A program made the translations under genes and the position numbers. Below the pieces are notes generated by a model, which had not been told where the DNA came from, did no database searches, and was given only the letters and a program-made list of their open reading frames with translations. From DATBFU01 sp035498405 (GTDB lineage Bacteria > Acidobacteriota > Thermoanaerobaculia > UBA5066 > Gp7-AA6), in assembly GCA_035498405.1 (NCBI GenBank), contig DATKAE010000089.1, positions 18,527 through 82,526 of the forward strand: a DNA stretch of 64,000 bases, given 5' to 3'. Below, one piece after another: positions 25,571-34,125 of this stretch. Position 1 is the stretch's first letter; every line of letters starts with the position of its first letter.

Positions 25571-27349
25571 TTATCGCACCGGCAACGTCGAGGCGAAGGC
25601 GGGCCGCGTCGCAGTGACCGGGGCGCGACGCCGCGTTTCCGGCCGGCCTCGCATCGTGCGAACGAGGTTCACGACGTAGAGCACGAGGGCGAGCACGACC
25701 GGAATTCCCATGTACGAGCCGATGACGTAGAAGAGCGGCCGGAAGGCGGCGGGGTACTGGAGCAACCGCATCGCCGAGCCCAGGAGGAGGAGGCCGTACG
25801 TGGCGTAGGCGAGGCGCGGGGACCAGAGCGTCTTGCCCGAGAAGACGGGCAGGATGCGGAAGCTCATCCCGACGATCAGCAGGGTCAGGAACCCGACCGT
25901 GAAGGTGTGCCGCGCGGCGTCGGCCCACCAGAGATTCTGCGCGGGAATTCGAGTCGCTCGCGAGAGAATGACGCCGGAGAGCTCCAGGATCGACCAGAGG
26001 CCGAGGCCGCCGAAGGCGCACCGAATGGCGATTGTCGGCGCGCCCGGTGTGCGCATCATCGGAAACACCGGGCGCCGCCAGAGGAAGCCGTTGCCCAGGA
26101 GGTAGACCGCGGCCGAGAGGGCGACGCCCGCCAGGCCCGCGTCGCGGAGCCAGAGCGCCGCGGAGTTCCCGATTCCCGGAGCCCAGGACGAGAGGGTGCT
26201 CGCAACGCCCGCCGCCTGGAGCGCCAGGGCCGCTCCGCTCGTCCCGCGCACCGCCGGCCCGACGCCGAGGAAGAGCGACACGATCCGATGACCGAACCCG
26301 TAGATCCAGGCGAGCAGGAAGCCGTAGAGAGCCGCGAAGTAGAAGGGCTCGTTCAATGCGGCCGGAAGAACCGTGTCCACGTGGCCGCCCAGCCAGAGAC
26401 CCTGGGCGGCGAGCAGCAGCATGGCTGCGAGGAAGTAGAGCGTCCCCGCGCGCACGAAGCGAAGCAGCGGATCCGTGCGGTCGTATTTGCCCGCGCGGAC
26501 TTTCCGGAGCAAGGCGAAGACGAACCGCGCGAAGAGAAGCCCGGACGTCAACTCCATGGCGGCCGAGAGAAGGGAGAGGAGCCGCCCGACCGGCAAGAGC
26601 CCGAAGGGCTGCCCGGCGTTGCGGAGCAGGACGCCGCCGAACATCAGCCAGAAACTCCATCGCACGGACCGGCCCTGCCGCGCGCCGCCGATGCCGAGAA
26701 TGCGGGGAAGGGCGTGATAGGCGATCCCCATCAGAAAGAGAGTGGCGAAGCCCAGGACCTGCGTGTGTCCGTGAATCTGGCGATGGTCGATCGGGACGTC
26801 GCCGCCGGCCGCGATGTGAATGAGGTTGATCATGCCGGTCGTCGCGCCGAGCGTGAGCGTCAGGAAGAGCGATCCGATGATGAAGTGCGGCGAGAAGGGG
26901 CTCCCGGATTTCGACGGCTCGGGCTCCGGCGCGGCCGCGGCGTCGCGCGCCGCCGCCTCGCGAACGTCACGCAGGAACTCGTCGACGGGGAGGCGATGGA
27001 CGGTCGCAAACCAGGCGAGCGGCTCGTCCGGTCCGTCCGCTCCCCCGCAGTCGCCGAGGCCGTAGCGCTCCAGGACTTCCCGCGTGGCGGGAAAGCGGCG
27101 GAGCAGATCTCGGATCGAGGTCGTCGGGGGCACGATCGAGTGCGACTCGAGCGCCGCTAGGGCATCTTCGAGATCCGAAACGACCTCGCGCAGATCCAGT
27201 CCCTTGGCCGCGCAGGCGTCCGCCAGAGGATGCATTCCTCCACAGCAGGTGTCGAGCCCGTGCGCAGCGAGAGCGGAGGACAGCCCCGGATGGCGGGCGA
27301 GGAGGTCCTTGACGGCGAGGTTGGGATCGATCCGCGCGAGGTCGTTCAT
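25571..27349 (-). CDS. NnrS-family haem-copper membrane protein with N-terminal ScdA_N/DUF542-type domains
   Basis: 592 residues from ATG 27349; starts at 27397 and 27475 are also in frame. Residues 1-140 hold two copies of the ScdA_N/DUF542-like fold: DPNLAVKDLLARHPGLSSALAAHGLDTCCGG (C35, C36, C46), and a second TTSIRDLLRRFPATREVLERYGLGDCGG. From about 155 on there are about twelve membrane helices of the NnrS type with the His-rich loops HGHTQVLGFATLFLMGIAYHALPRI and ARHTFTVGFLTLLIVGMSFRILPVF. NnrS proteins protect against NO stress during denitrification. It is transcribed with the Crp/Fnr gene. Confidence 0.85.
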   Translation of the reverse strand: MNDLARIDPNLAVKDLLARHPGLSSALAAHGLDTCCGGMHPLADACAAKGLDLREVVSDLEDALAALESHSIVPPTTSIRDLLRRFPATREVLERYGLGDCGGADGPDEPLAWFATVHRLPVDEFLRDVREAAARDAAAAPEPEPSKSGSPFSPHFIIGSLFLTLTLGATTGMINLIHIAAGGDVPIDHRQIHGHTQVLGFATLFLMGIAYHALPRILGIGGARQGRSVRWSFWLMFGGVLLRNAGQPFGLLPVGRLLSLLSAAMELTSGLLFARFVFALLRKVRAGKYDRTDPLLRFVRAGTLYFLAAMLLLAAQGLWLGGHVDTVLPAALNEPFYFAALYGFLLAWIYGFGHRIVSLFLGVGPAVRGTSGAALALQAAGVASTLSSWAPGIGNSAALWLRDAGLAGVALSAAVYLLGNGFLWRRPVFPMMRTPGAPTIAIRCAFGGLGLWSILELSGVILSRATRIPAQNLWWADAARHTFTVGFLTLLIVGMSFRILPVFSGKTLWSPRLAYATYGLLLLGSAMRLLQYPAAFRPLFYVIGSYMGIPVVLALVLYVVNLVRTMRGRPETRRRAPVTATRPAFASTLPVR

Positions 27350-27480
27350 GGGCCGAGAATGGCGCGAACCGCCCATTGCGCCCATGACGAAAATCATACG
27401 AAACCGCTGCTCGCTCTTGGGGCCGTCGCGGGGCCGGAGGAGACGGCGGAGGGCCGACGGTTCGGGCGGCTCCATCGGAG

Positions 27481-27500
27481 CTATATCAATTCTGATATAG
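27481..27500. promoter_or_regulatory. Palindrome CTATATCA-N4-TGATATAG
   Basis: Perfect 8-bp arms, 27481-27488 and 27493-27500, with a 4-bp spacer, 132 bp upstream of the preferred nnrS start and 6 bp upstream of the longest in-frame ATG. AT-rich dyad in GC-rich DNA: likely operator or promoter element of the nnrS-crp operon. It shares TATATC...GATATA with the marR operator at 10435-10453. Confidence 0.55.
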
Positions 27501-27547
27501 ATGGCGCCGGCGAGGCCGCGCCGGGACGGCGACGCCGTCCCGGCGGA

Positions 27548-27769
27548 TCAGCTCTGATTCGCCAGGGCGAGCTTCGGCCGGACCGCGCTCCGGAAGGGCA
27601 GCCGGTTTCCGGGCCCGACCCCGAGCAGTCTCGAGAGAAAGACCCGATCCTCGTTCTGGCAGCTCGGACAGCTCTTCCAGCGGGCCGAGTCGTAAACCGT
27701 GTCGTCGTTTGGACAGAGAAGGGCGCGCGAGAGCGGCATTCCCACGGGTGCCGGCGTGATCCGGAGCAT
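27548..27769 (-). CDS. Small Cys-containing protein, unknown
   Basis: 73 residues with a very strong ribosome site (AAAGGAGGT, 8 bp before ATG 27769), which is the main support for a real gene. Three Cys fall in LCPNDDTVYDSARWKSCPSCQNED, a CP...CPxC arrangement like a zinc ribbon or a degenerate rubredoxin knuckle (one ligand missing). The C-terminal half is basic. No family is recognised. It lies in the same direction as, and 48 bp before, the nnrS palindrome; a link to NO or metal stress is only a positional guess. Confidence 0.6.
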   Translation of the reverse strand: MLRITPAPVGMPLSRALLCPNDDTVYDSARWKSCPSCQNEDRVFLSRLLGVGPGNRLPFRSAVRPKLALANQS

Positions 27770-27995
27770 CGGAAACCTCCTTTTTCGGGTCGGGCGAGGT
27801 TAGCCCGCGCGCATGCCGAGGGATATCGCCGGTCGGTGGTCTCCGGGAGGCACTTCGGTGGCGGATGCGAACTCGGGTTCGGTCCACGCGCGGTGCAAGC
27901 CTCGATGAATCAAGCTCATCGATGCGATGAGCAGAAAGAACGCCTTTCGACACCGGGCGGGTGCTAGGTTTGCCGGGAGTGGGTGCGGAGGAAGC

Positions 27996-28496
27996 ATGAG
28001 CGCTTATCGCGAGCGCTTGCTCGGGCTGCTCGGATCGGACGATCCGGAAGAGGTCCTTTCGGGGACGGGGAAGAAGCTCGAGGCGCTCTTGCGGACGCTC
28101 GGGGAGAGCGGGCTCGAGGATCGTCTGGCGCCGGGAAAGTGGACGGCGCGGCAGATCTTCGGTCACCTGGCCGACGTCGAGCAGGGGATCGGATTCCGAG
28201 TCCGCCAGCTCGTGACGTCCGAGGACGGGCACGTGATCCAGCCCTTCGACCAGGACCGGTGGGCGGCTCCGTACCCGAATCTCGATCCGCACGACGCGGT
28301 GCGCGCGTTTTCCGCGCTACGCGCGTGGAACCTTTCCTACTATCGCACGCTCGATTCCGCTGCCCGGGCTCGGGAGGGACTCCACCCCGAACGCGGGCCG
28401 GAGAGCGTCGAGACGACCGTTCGGATGCTCGCGGGACACGATCGCAATCACTTGGCGCAGCTTCAGGGGATCGCGGCGCGCGAGAGACCTGCGTAG
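27996..28496 (+). CDS. DinB-family protein
   Basis: 166 residues from ATG 27996 with GGAGGAAG just before it; upstream in-frame codons lack such a site. The four-helix DinB/YfiT-like fold is shown by LAPGKWTARQIFGHLADVEQGIGFRVRQL (first metal His in GHLAD) and the late HDRNHLAQLQGI with two His ligands. Such proteins are metal-dependent thiol- or bacillithiol-type transferases, or of unknown function. It is transcribed alone. Confidence 0.88.
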   Translation: MSAYRERLLGLLGSDDPEEVLSGTGKKLEALLRTLGESGLEDRLAPGKWTARQIFGHLADVEQGIGFRVRQLVTSEDGHVIQPFDQDRWAAPYPNLDPHDAVRAFSALRAWNLSYYRTLDSAARAREGLHPERGPESVETTVRMLAGHDRNHLAQLQGIAARERPA

Positions 28497-28654
28497 CGCG
28501 CGTCCGGGACCGTCGACGGCGGTCGTTTCCCTTCGCGAACGGCCTAGTCTTGAAGCCGGCGTCCAGATCCGGAGCCTTCGGAGCCAAAAACTCTCGGCTG
28601 CCGGTCGTCCGCGGCCGCCGCAGCCGAAAGCTCGCGCCGGGGTAGTCTCTCCGG

Positions 28655-29779
28655 GTGCGCCGATTCCTCGCGGGCGTTCTCGAGGTGCTGCCGGGCCTCG
28701 CCGTGGCCGTGGGCATGATGCTCCTGGCCGGAGAGGTCGCGCGGAGGTTAGGGGCGGCCGTCTTGAAGCTCGAGGGTCTCGACCCCGCGGGGCGCGCGAG
28801 CCCGATCTCGGGCATCTCCATGGCGATCGTGCTGGGCCTGGCCGTGGCCAACACGCTCGGGACGGCACCGCTGCTGCGGCCGGGCCTCACCTTCGCGGTC
28901 CGAAGAATGCTTCGGCTCGGGATCATCCTGGTGGGCATTCGCCTTTCCTTCTTCGACGTCGTCAAGCTCGGCGCCTGGGGGGTTCCGGTGGTGACAGTCA
29001 TCATCCTGCTGGCGCTTCTGGTGACGATCGCCCTGGCGCGCGCCCTCGGCCTCTCGGACCGCCTGGGCACGCTCGCGGCGGCGTCGACGGCGATTTGCGG
29101 TGTCACGGCGGCGTTGTCCGTCGGTCCCGTGATCGAGGCGGAGGAGAGCGAAGTGGCCTACACGGTAGCCAACGTGACGCTCTTCGGCCTCGTCGCGATG
29201 CTCTCCTATCCGTACATGGCGCACGGGATCTTCGGCGCGGACTCGGGCGCGGTCGGCCTCTTTCTCGGGACGGGCATTCACGACACGTCGCAGGTCATGG
29301 GAGCGGCGCTCTCCTACAAGGAGATCTTCGGCGACGACGCGGCGCTTCGAGTGGCGACCGTCACGAAGCTGACCCGCAACGTCTTCCTGGTGGCCGTCGT
29401 GCCGGTTCTGGCCTGGCTGCACACCCGGCGCACCGGCCACGCCGGCGGCCGGGTGAGTGTCGCCCGCCTCTTCCCTCTCTTCGTGCTGGGCTTTCTCGCG
29501 ATGGCGGTCGTGCGATCCCTGGGGGACGCGAGCCTCGCCTCGGGCGGGCGCGCCTTCGGTGGGTGGGACAGCGATGGATGGCAACGTCTGACCAGGACGG
29601 TCGGAGAGGGGTGGGGCGCCGCGGCTCTCGGTACGGCCATGGCGGGCGTCGGCCTCTCGACCGACTTGGGCTCGTTCCGGGCGCTCGGCTTGAAACCCCT
29701 CTACATCGGTGCGCTGTCGGCGGCGCTGGTCGCCGGGCTCGCGCTGCTGCTTGCCTCGGTCGTCGGTCCGCGGCTCTAG
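28655..29779 (+). CDS. YeiH/UPF0324-family putative sulfate or sulfite exporter
   Basis: 374 residues with a GTG start and about ten membrane helices. The family segments ISGISMAIVLGLAVAN, RMLRLGIILVGIRLSF, AASTAICGVTAALSVGPVI and GIHDTSQVMGAALSY (conserved HDT/S-Q-V motif) are present. Members are thought to export sulfite or related anions or taurine-derived sulfur; the direct evidence is thin. It precedes the GGT gene by about 100 bp in the same direction, so a sulfur or glutathione context is possible. Confidence 0.88.
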   Translation: MRRFLAGVLEVLPGLAVAVGMMLLAGEVARRLGAAVLKLEGLDPAGRASPISGISMAIVLGLAVANTLGTAPLLRPGLTFAVRRMLRLGIILVGIRLSFFDVVKLGAWGVPVVTVIILLALLVTIALARALGLSDRLGTLAAASTAICGVTAALSVGPVIEAEESEVAYTVANVTLFGLVAMLSYPYMAHGIFGADSGAVGLFLGTGIHDTSQVMGAALSYKEIFGDDAALRVATVTKLTRNVFLVAVVPVLAWLHTRRTGHAGGRVSVARLFPLFVLGFLAMAVVRSLGDASLASGGRAFGGWDSDGWQRLTRTVGEGWGAAALGTAMAGVGLSTDLGSFRALGLKPLYIGALSAALVAGLALLLASVVGPRL

Positions 29780-29881
29780 CCGGCTGCCGCCTCGTGCTTC
29801 GGCCGCGCTCGACGCGCATTGCTTGACCGATCGCCCCCCGCAGACCAGAATCGCCGGCAAAATTTCCGCGAAGGAGACCTT

Positions 29882-31642
29882 GTGAACCGAAGAGAGTTTC
29901 TCCAAGGCGCGACCGTCGCCGGTATGGCCGCCGGCATGGAGCCGGTGGCGGAGCGCACCCCACCGGCCGGCCCGGCGCTCGGCGCCCTTCCGCGGCCCGG
30001 GCCGAAGCCGGCCGCGCGGGGCCGGCGCGCGGTTGCCTCGAGCTCGCATTGGGTCGTGACCGAGACCATGCTCGCCGTGATGCGGGCCGGCGGAAACGCC
30101 GTCGATGCCGGCATCGCCGGCTGTCTCGTCCAGCCGGTCGTCCAGCCGGAGATGACGAACCACACGGGCACGGTGACCTTCCTCTACTGGGAGGCGAAGA
30201 GCGGCAAGGCGTACCAGCTCGAGAGCTCCGGCACCCTCGTGCCGGGGATGGCGCCCTTTCGTCCGCTTCCGGCGGTCGGCGGACTCTCGACCGGTCCCAC
30301 GCCTCCGTGCGCCTGCGTGCCCGGCTTCATGCCCGGAATGAAGGCTCTCCACGAGCGCTTCGGCTCGCGGAAGTGGTCGGAGCTTTGCGAGCCGGCGGTT
30401 CGGTGGGCGACCGAAGGAGTGCCGGTGCACACGTTCCAGTACGGTGTGCTCTCCGACGAGCTTCCCTCCAACACCTACTTTCCTTCGGGGCGCGACTTCT
30501 TCCTGCCCGGGGGCTTCACGCCGGCGGTCGGCGAGGTGTTCCGCAGCGCCGCCCTCGCCGAGACGATGCGCCGGTTGCAGAGCGAGGGCCCCGACGACTT
30601 CATCAGCGGGCAATGGGCGAGGGCCTTCGTCGCCGAGGGCAATCGCCTCGGCTGGCAGGTCAAGCTCGAGCACTTGAAGGAAATTCCGCCGCGCTGGATC
30701 GAGCCTCTGCGCTGGCGGCATCGGGGATACGAGGTGCTGCAGCTGGCGCCGCCGGAGAGGGTCGGCGTGTTCTCGGCCCTGGTGCTCGGGATTCTGGGCG
30801 CCCTCGACGTGGCGTCTTCCGGTCCCGCTTCCCGTTCCGCCGACACCCTTTACGCGATGGGCTCGGCGCTGCGCTGGGCGGAGTTCGAGCTCGGATACTT
30901 GCAGGACCCCGAGGTCTTCGGATGCCCGGTGGACCTCTGGCTTTCCGCCGAGCACCACCGAAGGATCGCCGACGTCCTGCGCGGCACCCGCCCCAAGACC
31001 GACATGACCGAGCACGTGCGCGCTCTCGCCGGCGTTCCGGCGCTCGCGGCGGCGGGGCTTCCGACGGCCGCGGCTCGGCAGACGGCGCCGGTGACTGGAA
31101 GCTGCGAGCTTTCGATCGTGGATCCGGAGGGCAACTGGGTTCAGATGATGAACACGCTGCAGTCGGGAGGGATCCCGGGCGTCGTGGTGGAAGGGGTGCC
31201 CATGGTCGGGAGCCATGCCGTGACCGACCTGTCGGCCTCGATCGCCGGCTGGTTCTGGGGAGGCGGAAGGCTTCGCCTGCCGATCGGAAACACGATCGTC
31301 TTGAAGAACGGAAAGCCCTGGCTCTCCCTCGGCACGCCCGGCAACGTGCACGCCACGATCCCCCAGGTGTTGTCGAACGTCCTCGACCACGGCATGTCCC
31401 CGGAGGAAGCGATCGACGCGCCGCGAATGCTGCCGCTGCGAGACGACTACGTGCTGGAGGTCGAGAGCCGCCTGCCCGAGGCGGTCGTCGCCGGCACCGC
31501 GAAGCTCGGGGTGCGCGTGGCGCCGCTCCCTCCCTACGACTGGCACATGGGCTCCTTTCAGATGTCCTGGCGCGACGAGAAAACGGGCGAGATCGTGAGC
31601 TTCGCCGATCCGCGCCGCGCCGGGAAGGCGGGCGCCTTTTAG
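29882..31642 (+). CDS. Gamma-glutamyltransferase-like protein, Tat-exported
   Basis: 586 residues from GTG 29882, which follows a GAAGGAGA ribosome site. N-terminal NRREFLQGATVAGMAAG is a twin-arginine signal. The Ntn-hydrolase GGT start ASSSHWVVTETMLAVMRAGGNAVDAGIA is clear. At the self-cleavage site, where E. coli GGT has TTHYSVVD, this protein has SCELSIVD at 407-414, so the nucleophile Thr is replaced by Ser407. The later GSPGGS oxyanion motif is GTPGN. It could be an active Ser variant or an altered hydrolase; the family is clear, the activity not. The FAD oxidase gene follows 22 bp later. Confidence 0.85.
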   Translation: MNRREFLQGATVAGMAAGMEPVAERTPPAGPALGALPRPGPKPAARGRRAVASSSHWVVTETMLAVMRAGGNAVDAGIAGCLVQPVVQPEMTNHTGTVTFLYWEAKSGKAYQLESSGTLVPGMAPFRPLPAVGGLSTGPTPPCACVPGFMPGMKALHERFGSRKWSELCEPAVRWATEGVPVHTFQYGVLSDELPSNTYFPSGRDFFLPGGFTPAVGEVFRSAALAETMRRLQSEGPDDFISGQWARAFVAEGNRLGWQVKLEHLKEIPPRWIEPLRWRHRGYEVLQLAPPERVGVFSALVLGILGALDVASSGPASRSADTLYAMGSALRWAEFELGYLQDPEVFGCPVDLWLSAEHHRRIADVLRGTRPKTDMTEHVRALAGVPALAAAGLPTAAARQTAPVTGSCELSIVDPEGNWVQMMNTLQSGGIPGVVVEGVPMVGSHAVTDLSASIAGWFWGGGRLRLPIGNTIVLKNGKPWLSLGTPGNVHATIPQVLSNVLDHGMSPEEAIDAPRMLPLRDDYVLEVESRLPEAVVAGTAKLGVRVAPLPPYDWHMGSFQMSWRDEKTGEIVSFADPRRAGKAGAF

Positions 31643-31664
31643 CGGGGCGTCGGACGCGGCGACG

Positions 31665-32918
31665 ATGAAAGCCAGCCGACGCGAGTTTCTGAAGATCGCA
31701 GGCGCGTCCGCCTTCGGCGCAGCGGACGCCGCCCGGGGTCTCGCCGCCGCCGGCCGGACGGCAGCGGCGTCGGAACGCCAATTCGACGTCGTCGTGATCG
31801 GCGCCGGCGCGTTCGGCTCCTGGACCGCGTGGCATCTCGCGCGGGCCGGGCGCCGTGTGGCTCTGGTCGACGCGTATGGACCCGGCAACAGCCGCGCGAG
31901 CTCCGGCGGGGAGACTCGCGTCATCCGAATGGGGTACGGGGCGGACGAGTGGTACACGCGCTGGTCGCAGCGCTCTCTCGCCCTTTGGAAAGATCTCTCC
32001 GCGGCGACGGCGATGCCTCTCTTCCGCGCGACGGGCGTCCTGTGGATGGCGCGGACGGAGGATCCGCTGGCCACGGGCACGCTCACGACTCTCTCGCGCC
32101 TCAACATCCCGCACGATCGACTCTCGCGCGCGACACTCGTCGAGCGTTGGCCCCAAATCGACTTCGGCCCGATCTCCTGGGCCGTCTACGAGCCGGGAAG
32201 CGGCGTGCTGATGGCGCGGCGCGCCGTCCAGGCGGTGGCTGCAGAAGCCGTGCGGTCAGGCGCGGTCGAGATCGCCGGGCTCGTGTCGCCGCCCTCCGGC
32301 TCGGGCCGTCTGACCGCGGTCGCGCTTCGGAGCGGGACGAAGCTATCGGCCGGCACCTTCGTCTTTGCCTGCGGGCCCTGGCTGCCCAAAGTCTTTCCGA
32401 ATCTGCTCGCGGAACGGATCTTCCCCACACGACAGGAAGTCTTCTATTTCGGGCCCCCAGGCGGCGACGCACGCTTTGCCCCGCCGGCGATGCCGACCTG
32501 GGTCGATTTCGCCGAGGAGATCTACGGAATTCCCGACATCGAGAGCAAGGGCTTCAAGGTGGCGCCGGATCGCCACGGTCCGCCGTTCGACCCGGACGCG
32601 GGGGAGCGGAGCGTGACCGCGGAGGGAATCGCCGCGGTTCGCGAGTACGTGGCGCGCCGTTTTCCGGCCCTGCGCGGCGCGCCGCTCGTGGCGAGCGAGG
32701 TCTGCCAATATGAAAACACCTCCAACGGCGACTTCTTGATCGACCGCCACCCGGATTTCGCCAACGTCTGGCTCGTCGGCGGGGGTTCGGGCCACGGCTT
32801 CAAGCATGGGCCGGCGGTCGGCGAGTACGTCGCCGCGCGCATTGCCGACGGAAAGCCCGTGGAGAAGAAGCTCTCCCTGGCGACGAAGCAGAAGCTCCAA
32901 CAGAGGACGGTCTTCTGA
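31665..32918 (+). CDS. Tat-dependent FAD oxidoreductase (DAO/sarcosine-oxidase type)
   Basis: 417 residues. Twin-arginine signal ASRREFLKIAGASAFGAA, then the FAD dinucleotide site VVVIGAGAFGSWTAWHLARAGRRVALVD near 44-70, with GGETRVIRMGYG typical of the monomeric sarcosine oxidase/N-methyl amino acid oxidase group. The C-terminus shows WLVGGGSGHGFKHGPAVGEYVA, the covalent-flavin and substrate region in this family; the Cys for covalent flavin (usually in the QxCxYxxT segment) appears here as SEVCQYENTSNGDFLID. It probably oxidises an N-methylated or secondary amine outside the cytosol. Paired with the GGT-like gene. Confidence 0.88.
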   Translation: MKASRREFLKIAGASAFGAADAARGLAAAGRTAAASERQFDVVVIGAGAFGSWTAWHLARAGRRVALVDAYGPGNSRASSGGETRVIRMGYGADEWYTRWSQRSLALWKDLSAATAMPLFRATGVLWMARTEDPLATGTLTTLSRLNIPHDRLSRATLVERWPQIDFGPISWAVYEPGSGVLMARRAVQAVAAEAVRSGAVEIAGLVSPPSGSGRLTAVALRSGTKLSAGTFVFACGPWLPKVFPNLLAERIFPTRQEVFYFGPPGGDARFAPPAMPTWVDFAEEIYGIPDIESKGFKVAPDRHGPPFDPDAGERSVTAEGIAAVREYVARRFPALRGAPLVASEVCQYENTSNGDFLIDRHPDFANVWLVGGGSGHGFKHGPAVGEYVAARIADGKPVEKKLSLATKQKLQQRTVF

Positions 32919-32984
32919 AAGCCGCGTCCCTCGGGGAAGGGCCGTCCCCGAGAGACGCGGTCCCGAATCGAGCCGCGGATCGAC

Positions 32985-33281
32985 TCAGTGGGAGGCGATC
33001 TTGGGCGCCTCGCAGCGGTAGGCCGTGCCCTGTCGGGCTCCGTCCGAGGCGATCAGGACGTAGTTGGCTCCCTTGCTCCGGGCTTCGTTGGAGAGCGTCG
33101 TGTTCACGTCGGCAGGCGCCGTGTTGTCGCCCGCAGTGACGTCGCCGACCTTTTGACAACCCGCGACGAGCGACTCGCTCTTGGTCACTCCACCCTCGGG
33201 AAGGCTCGAGTTGCTCGAGCAGGCCGCGGCGCCCGCGATCAGGAGTGTGGCGGCGAGACTTCGAACCGGTAACCCTTTCAT
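32985..33281 (-). CDS. Small RcsF/DUF4156-like lipoprotein
   Basis: 98 residues from ATG 33281 with an AAAAGGAGGA ribosome site. The signal ends in a lipobox (AGAAAC, C21). The mature part has C42 and C90, the TLSNEARSKGANYVLI segment and a final AYRCEAP, like the RcsF/DUF4156 fold (GANxVxL and a Cys near the end). Such lipoproteins sit in the outer membrane and may sense envelope stress. It is transcribed divergently from the CO dehydrogenase locus, sharing the intergenic region. Confidence 0.78.
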   Translation of the reverse strand: MKGLPVRSLAATLLIAGAAACSSNSSLPEGGVTKSESLVAGCQKVGDVTAGDNTAPADVNTTLSNEARSKGANYVLIASDGARQGTAYRCEAPKIASH

Positions 33282-33438
33282 CCTGTCCTCCTTTTCGGCA
33301 TTGGTCCTCGCTCCGGATATCGCGTCCGTTGCGATTCGAATTTTTTTACGCGGGGCGCTCGGAAGGGTTCGTCCGTTGGAAACCAGAATCCGACCGTTGG
33401 TCCCGACACCCCCGAAACAATTAACGATGTGGCGCTCG

Positions 33439-33466
33439 TTGACGTTTCTCGGCGGCCGGGTATAGC
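33439..33466 (+). promoter_or_regulatory. Promoter TTGACG-N16-TATAGC (CO locus, first copy)
   Basis: -35 TTGACG (33439-33444), 16-bp spacer, -10 TATAGC (33461-33466). It is followed by CTTGAGG and the first codons of the mocA-like gene. A nearly identical promoter, including TTTCTC after the -35 and GG before the -10, occurs at 39713-39740 before coxM. Confidence 0.7.
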
Positions 33467-33477
33467 TTGAGGTTCTC

Positions 33478-34125
33478 TTGGAACCTTCCGTGGACAGTGA
33501 GACAAACGGTCCCGTCGCCGGAGTCGTGCTGGCGGCCGGGGCCTCGACCCGCATGGGGAGGAACAAGCTTCTTCTTCAGATCGGCGGGGAGTCGCTCGTC
33601 AGGCGGGCCGCGCGTCGCGCTCTCGCCTCGGGCCTCGCTCCCGTGATCGTGGTTGTCGGCAACGAGGCGGACCGGTCACGCGCGGAGCTTTCCGGGTTGC
33701 CTTGCCGCGCGGTCGAGAACCCCGACTTCGAAAAGGGCATCCACCTTTCCCTGCGAGCCGGGATCGCGGCGGTGCCCTCGGACGCCCCGGCGGCGGTCGT
33801 GCTGCTCGCGGACATGCCGCTGGTGACCGACCGAATGATCGCGACGCTCGTCCAGCGCTATCGAGACTCGGGAGCGGCGCTCGTGATCTCCGAGTACGGC
33901 GGCGTGCAGGCACCGCCGACCCTCTACGACCGCCGGCTGTTCGAGGAGCTGCGAGCCGCCGAAGGTGAGGGCTGCAGCAAACGAGTGATCGAGCGCCACC
34001 GCGGCGAGGCCCTTTCGGTTGCCTGGCCCGCCGCGGCCCTGACCGACGTCGACCGGCCCGAGGACTTCGAGCGGATCCGGCAGGAGCTCTCCTCCGAGGA
34101 GACGCGGTGCGCCCCGACCTGCTGA
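33478..34125 (+). CDS. mocA: MocA-like molybdopterin cytidylyltransferase
   Basis: 215 residues from TTG 33478; GTG 33490 is also possible, and the promoter just upstream leaves little room for a leader. The NTP-transferase fingerprint LAAGASTRMGRNKLLLQI lies at about 18-35, followed by ADMPLVT (metal-binding Asp) and GCSKRVIERHRG. MocA proteins add CMP to molybdopterin to make the MCD cofactor used by CO dehydrogenase and xanthine dehydrogenase family enzymes. This fits the cox genes downstream. The stop region overlaps the start of the xdhC-like gene by 19 bp. Confidence 0.85.
   Translation: MEPSVDSETNGPVAGVVLAAGASTRMGRNKLLLQIGGESLVRRAARRALASGLAPVIVVVGNEADRSRAELSGLPCRAVENPDFEKGIHLSLRAGIAAVPSDAPAAVVLLADMPLVTDRMIATLVQRYRDSGAALVISEYGGVQAPPTLYDRRLFEELRAAEGEGCSKRVIERHRGEALSVAWPAAALTDVDRPEDFERIRQELSSEETRCAPTC

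Noticed and set aside
27349..27475. NnrS protein starting at 27475 or 27397
   Set aside because: The added residues are Arg/Pro-rich without family similarity; the ScdA_N fold begins just after 27349.
28748..32107. Open frame of more than 1,100 codons on the minus strand opposite the YeiH, GGT and FAD oxidase genes
   Set aside because: Three genes with clear family motifs lie on the other strand; the frame shows only Arg/Ala/Gly/Pro-rich shadow sequence.
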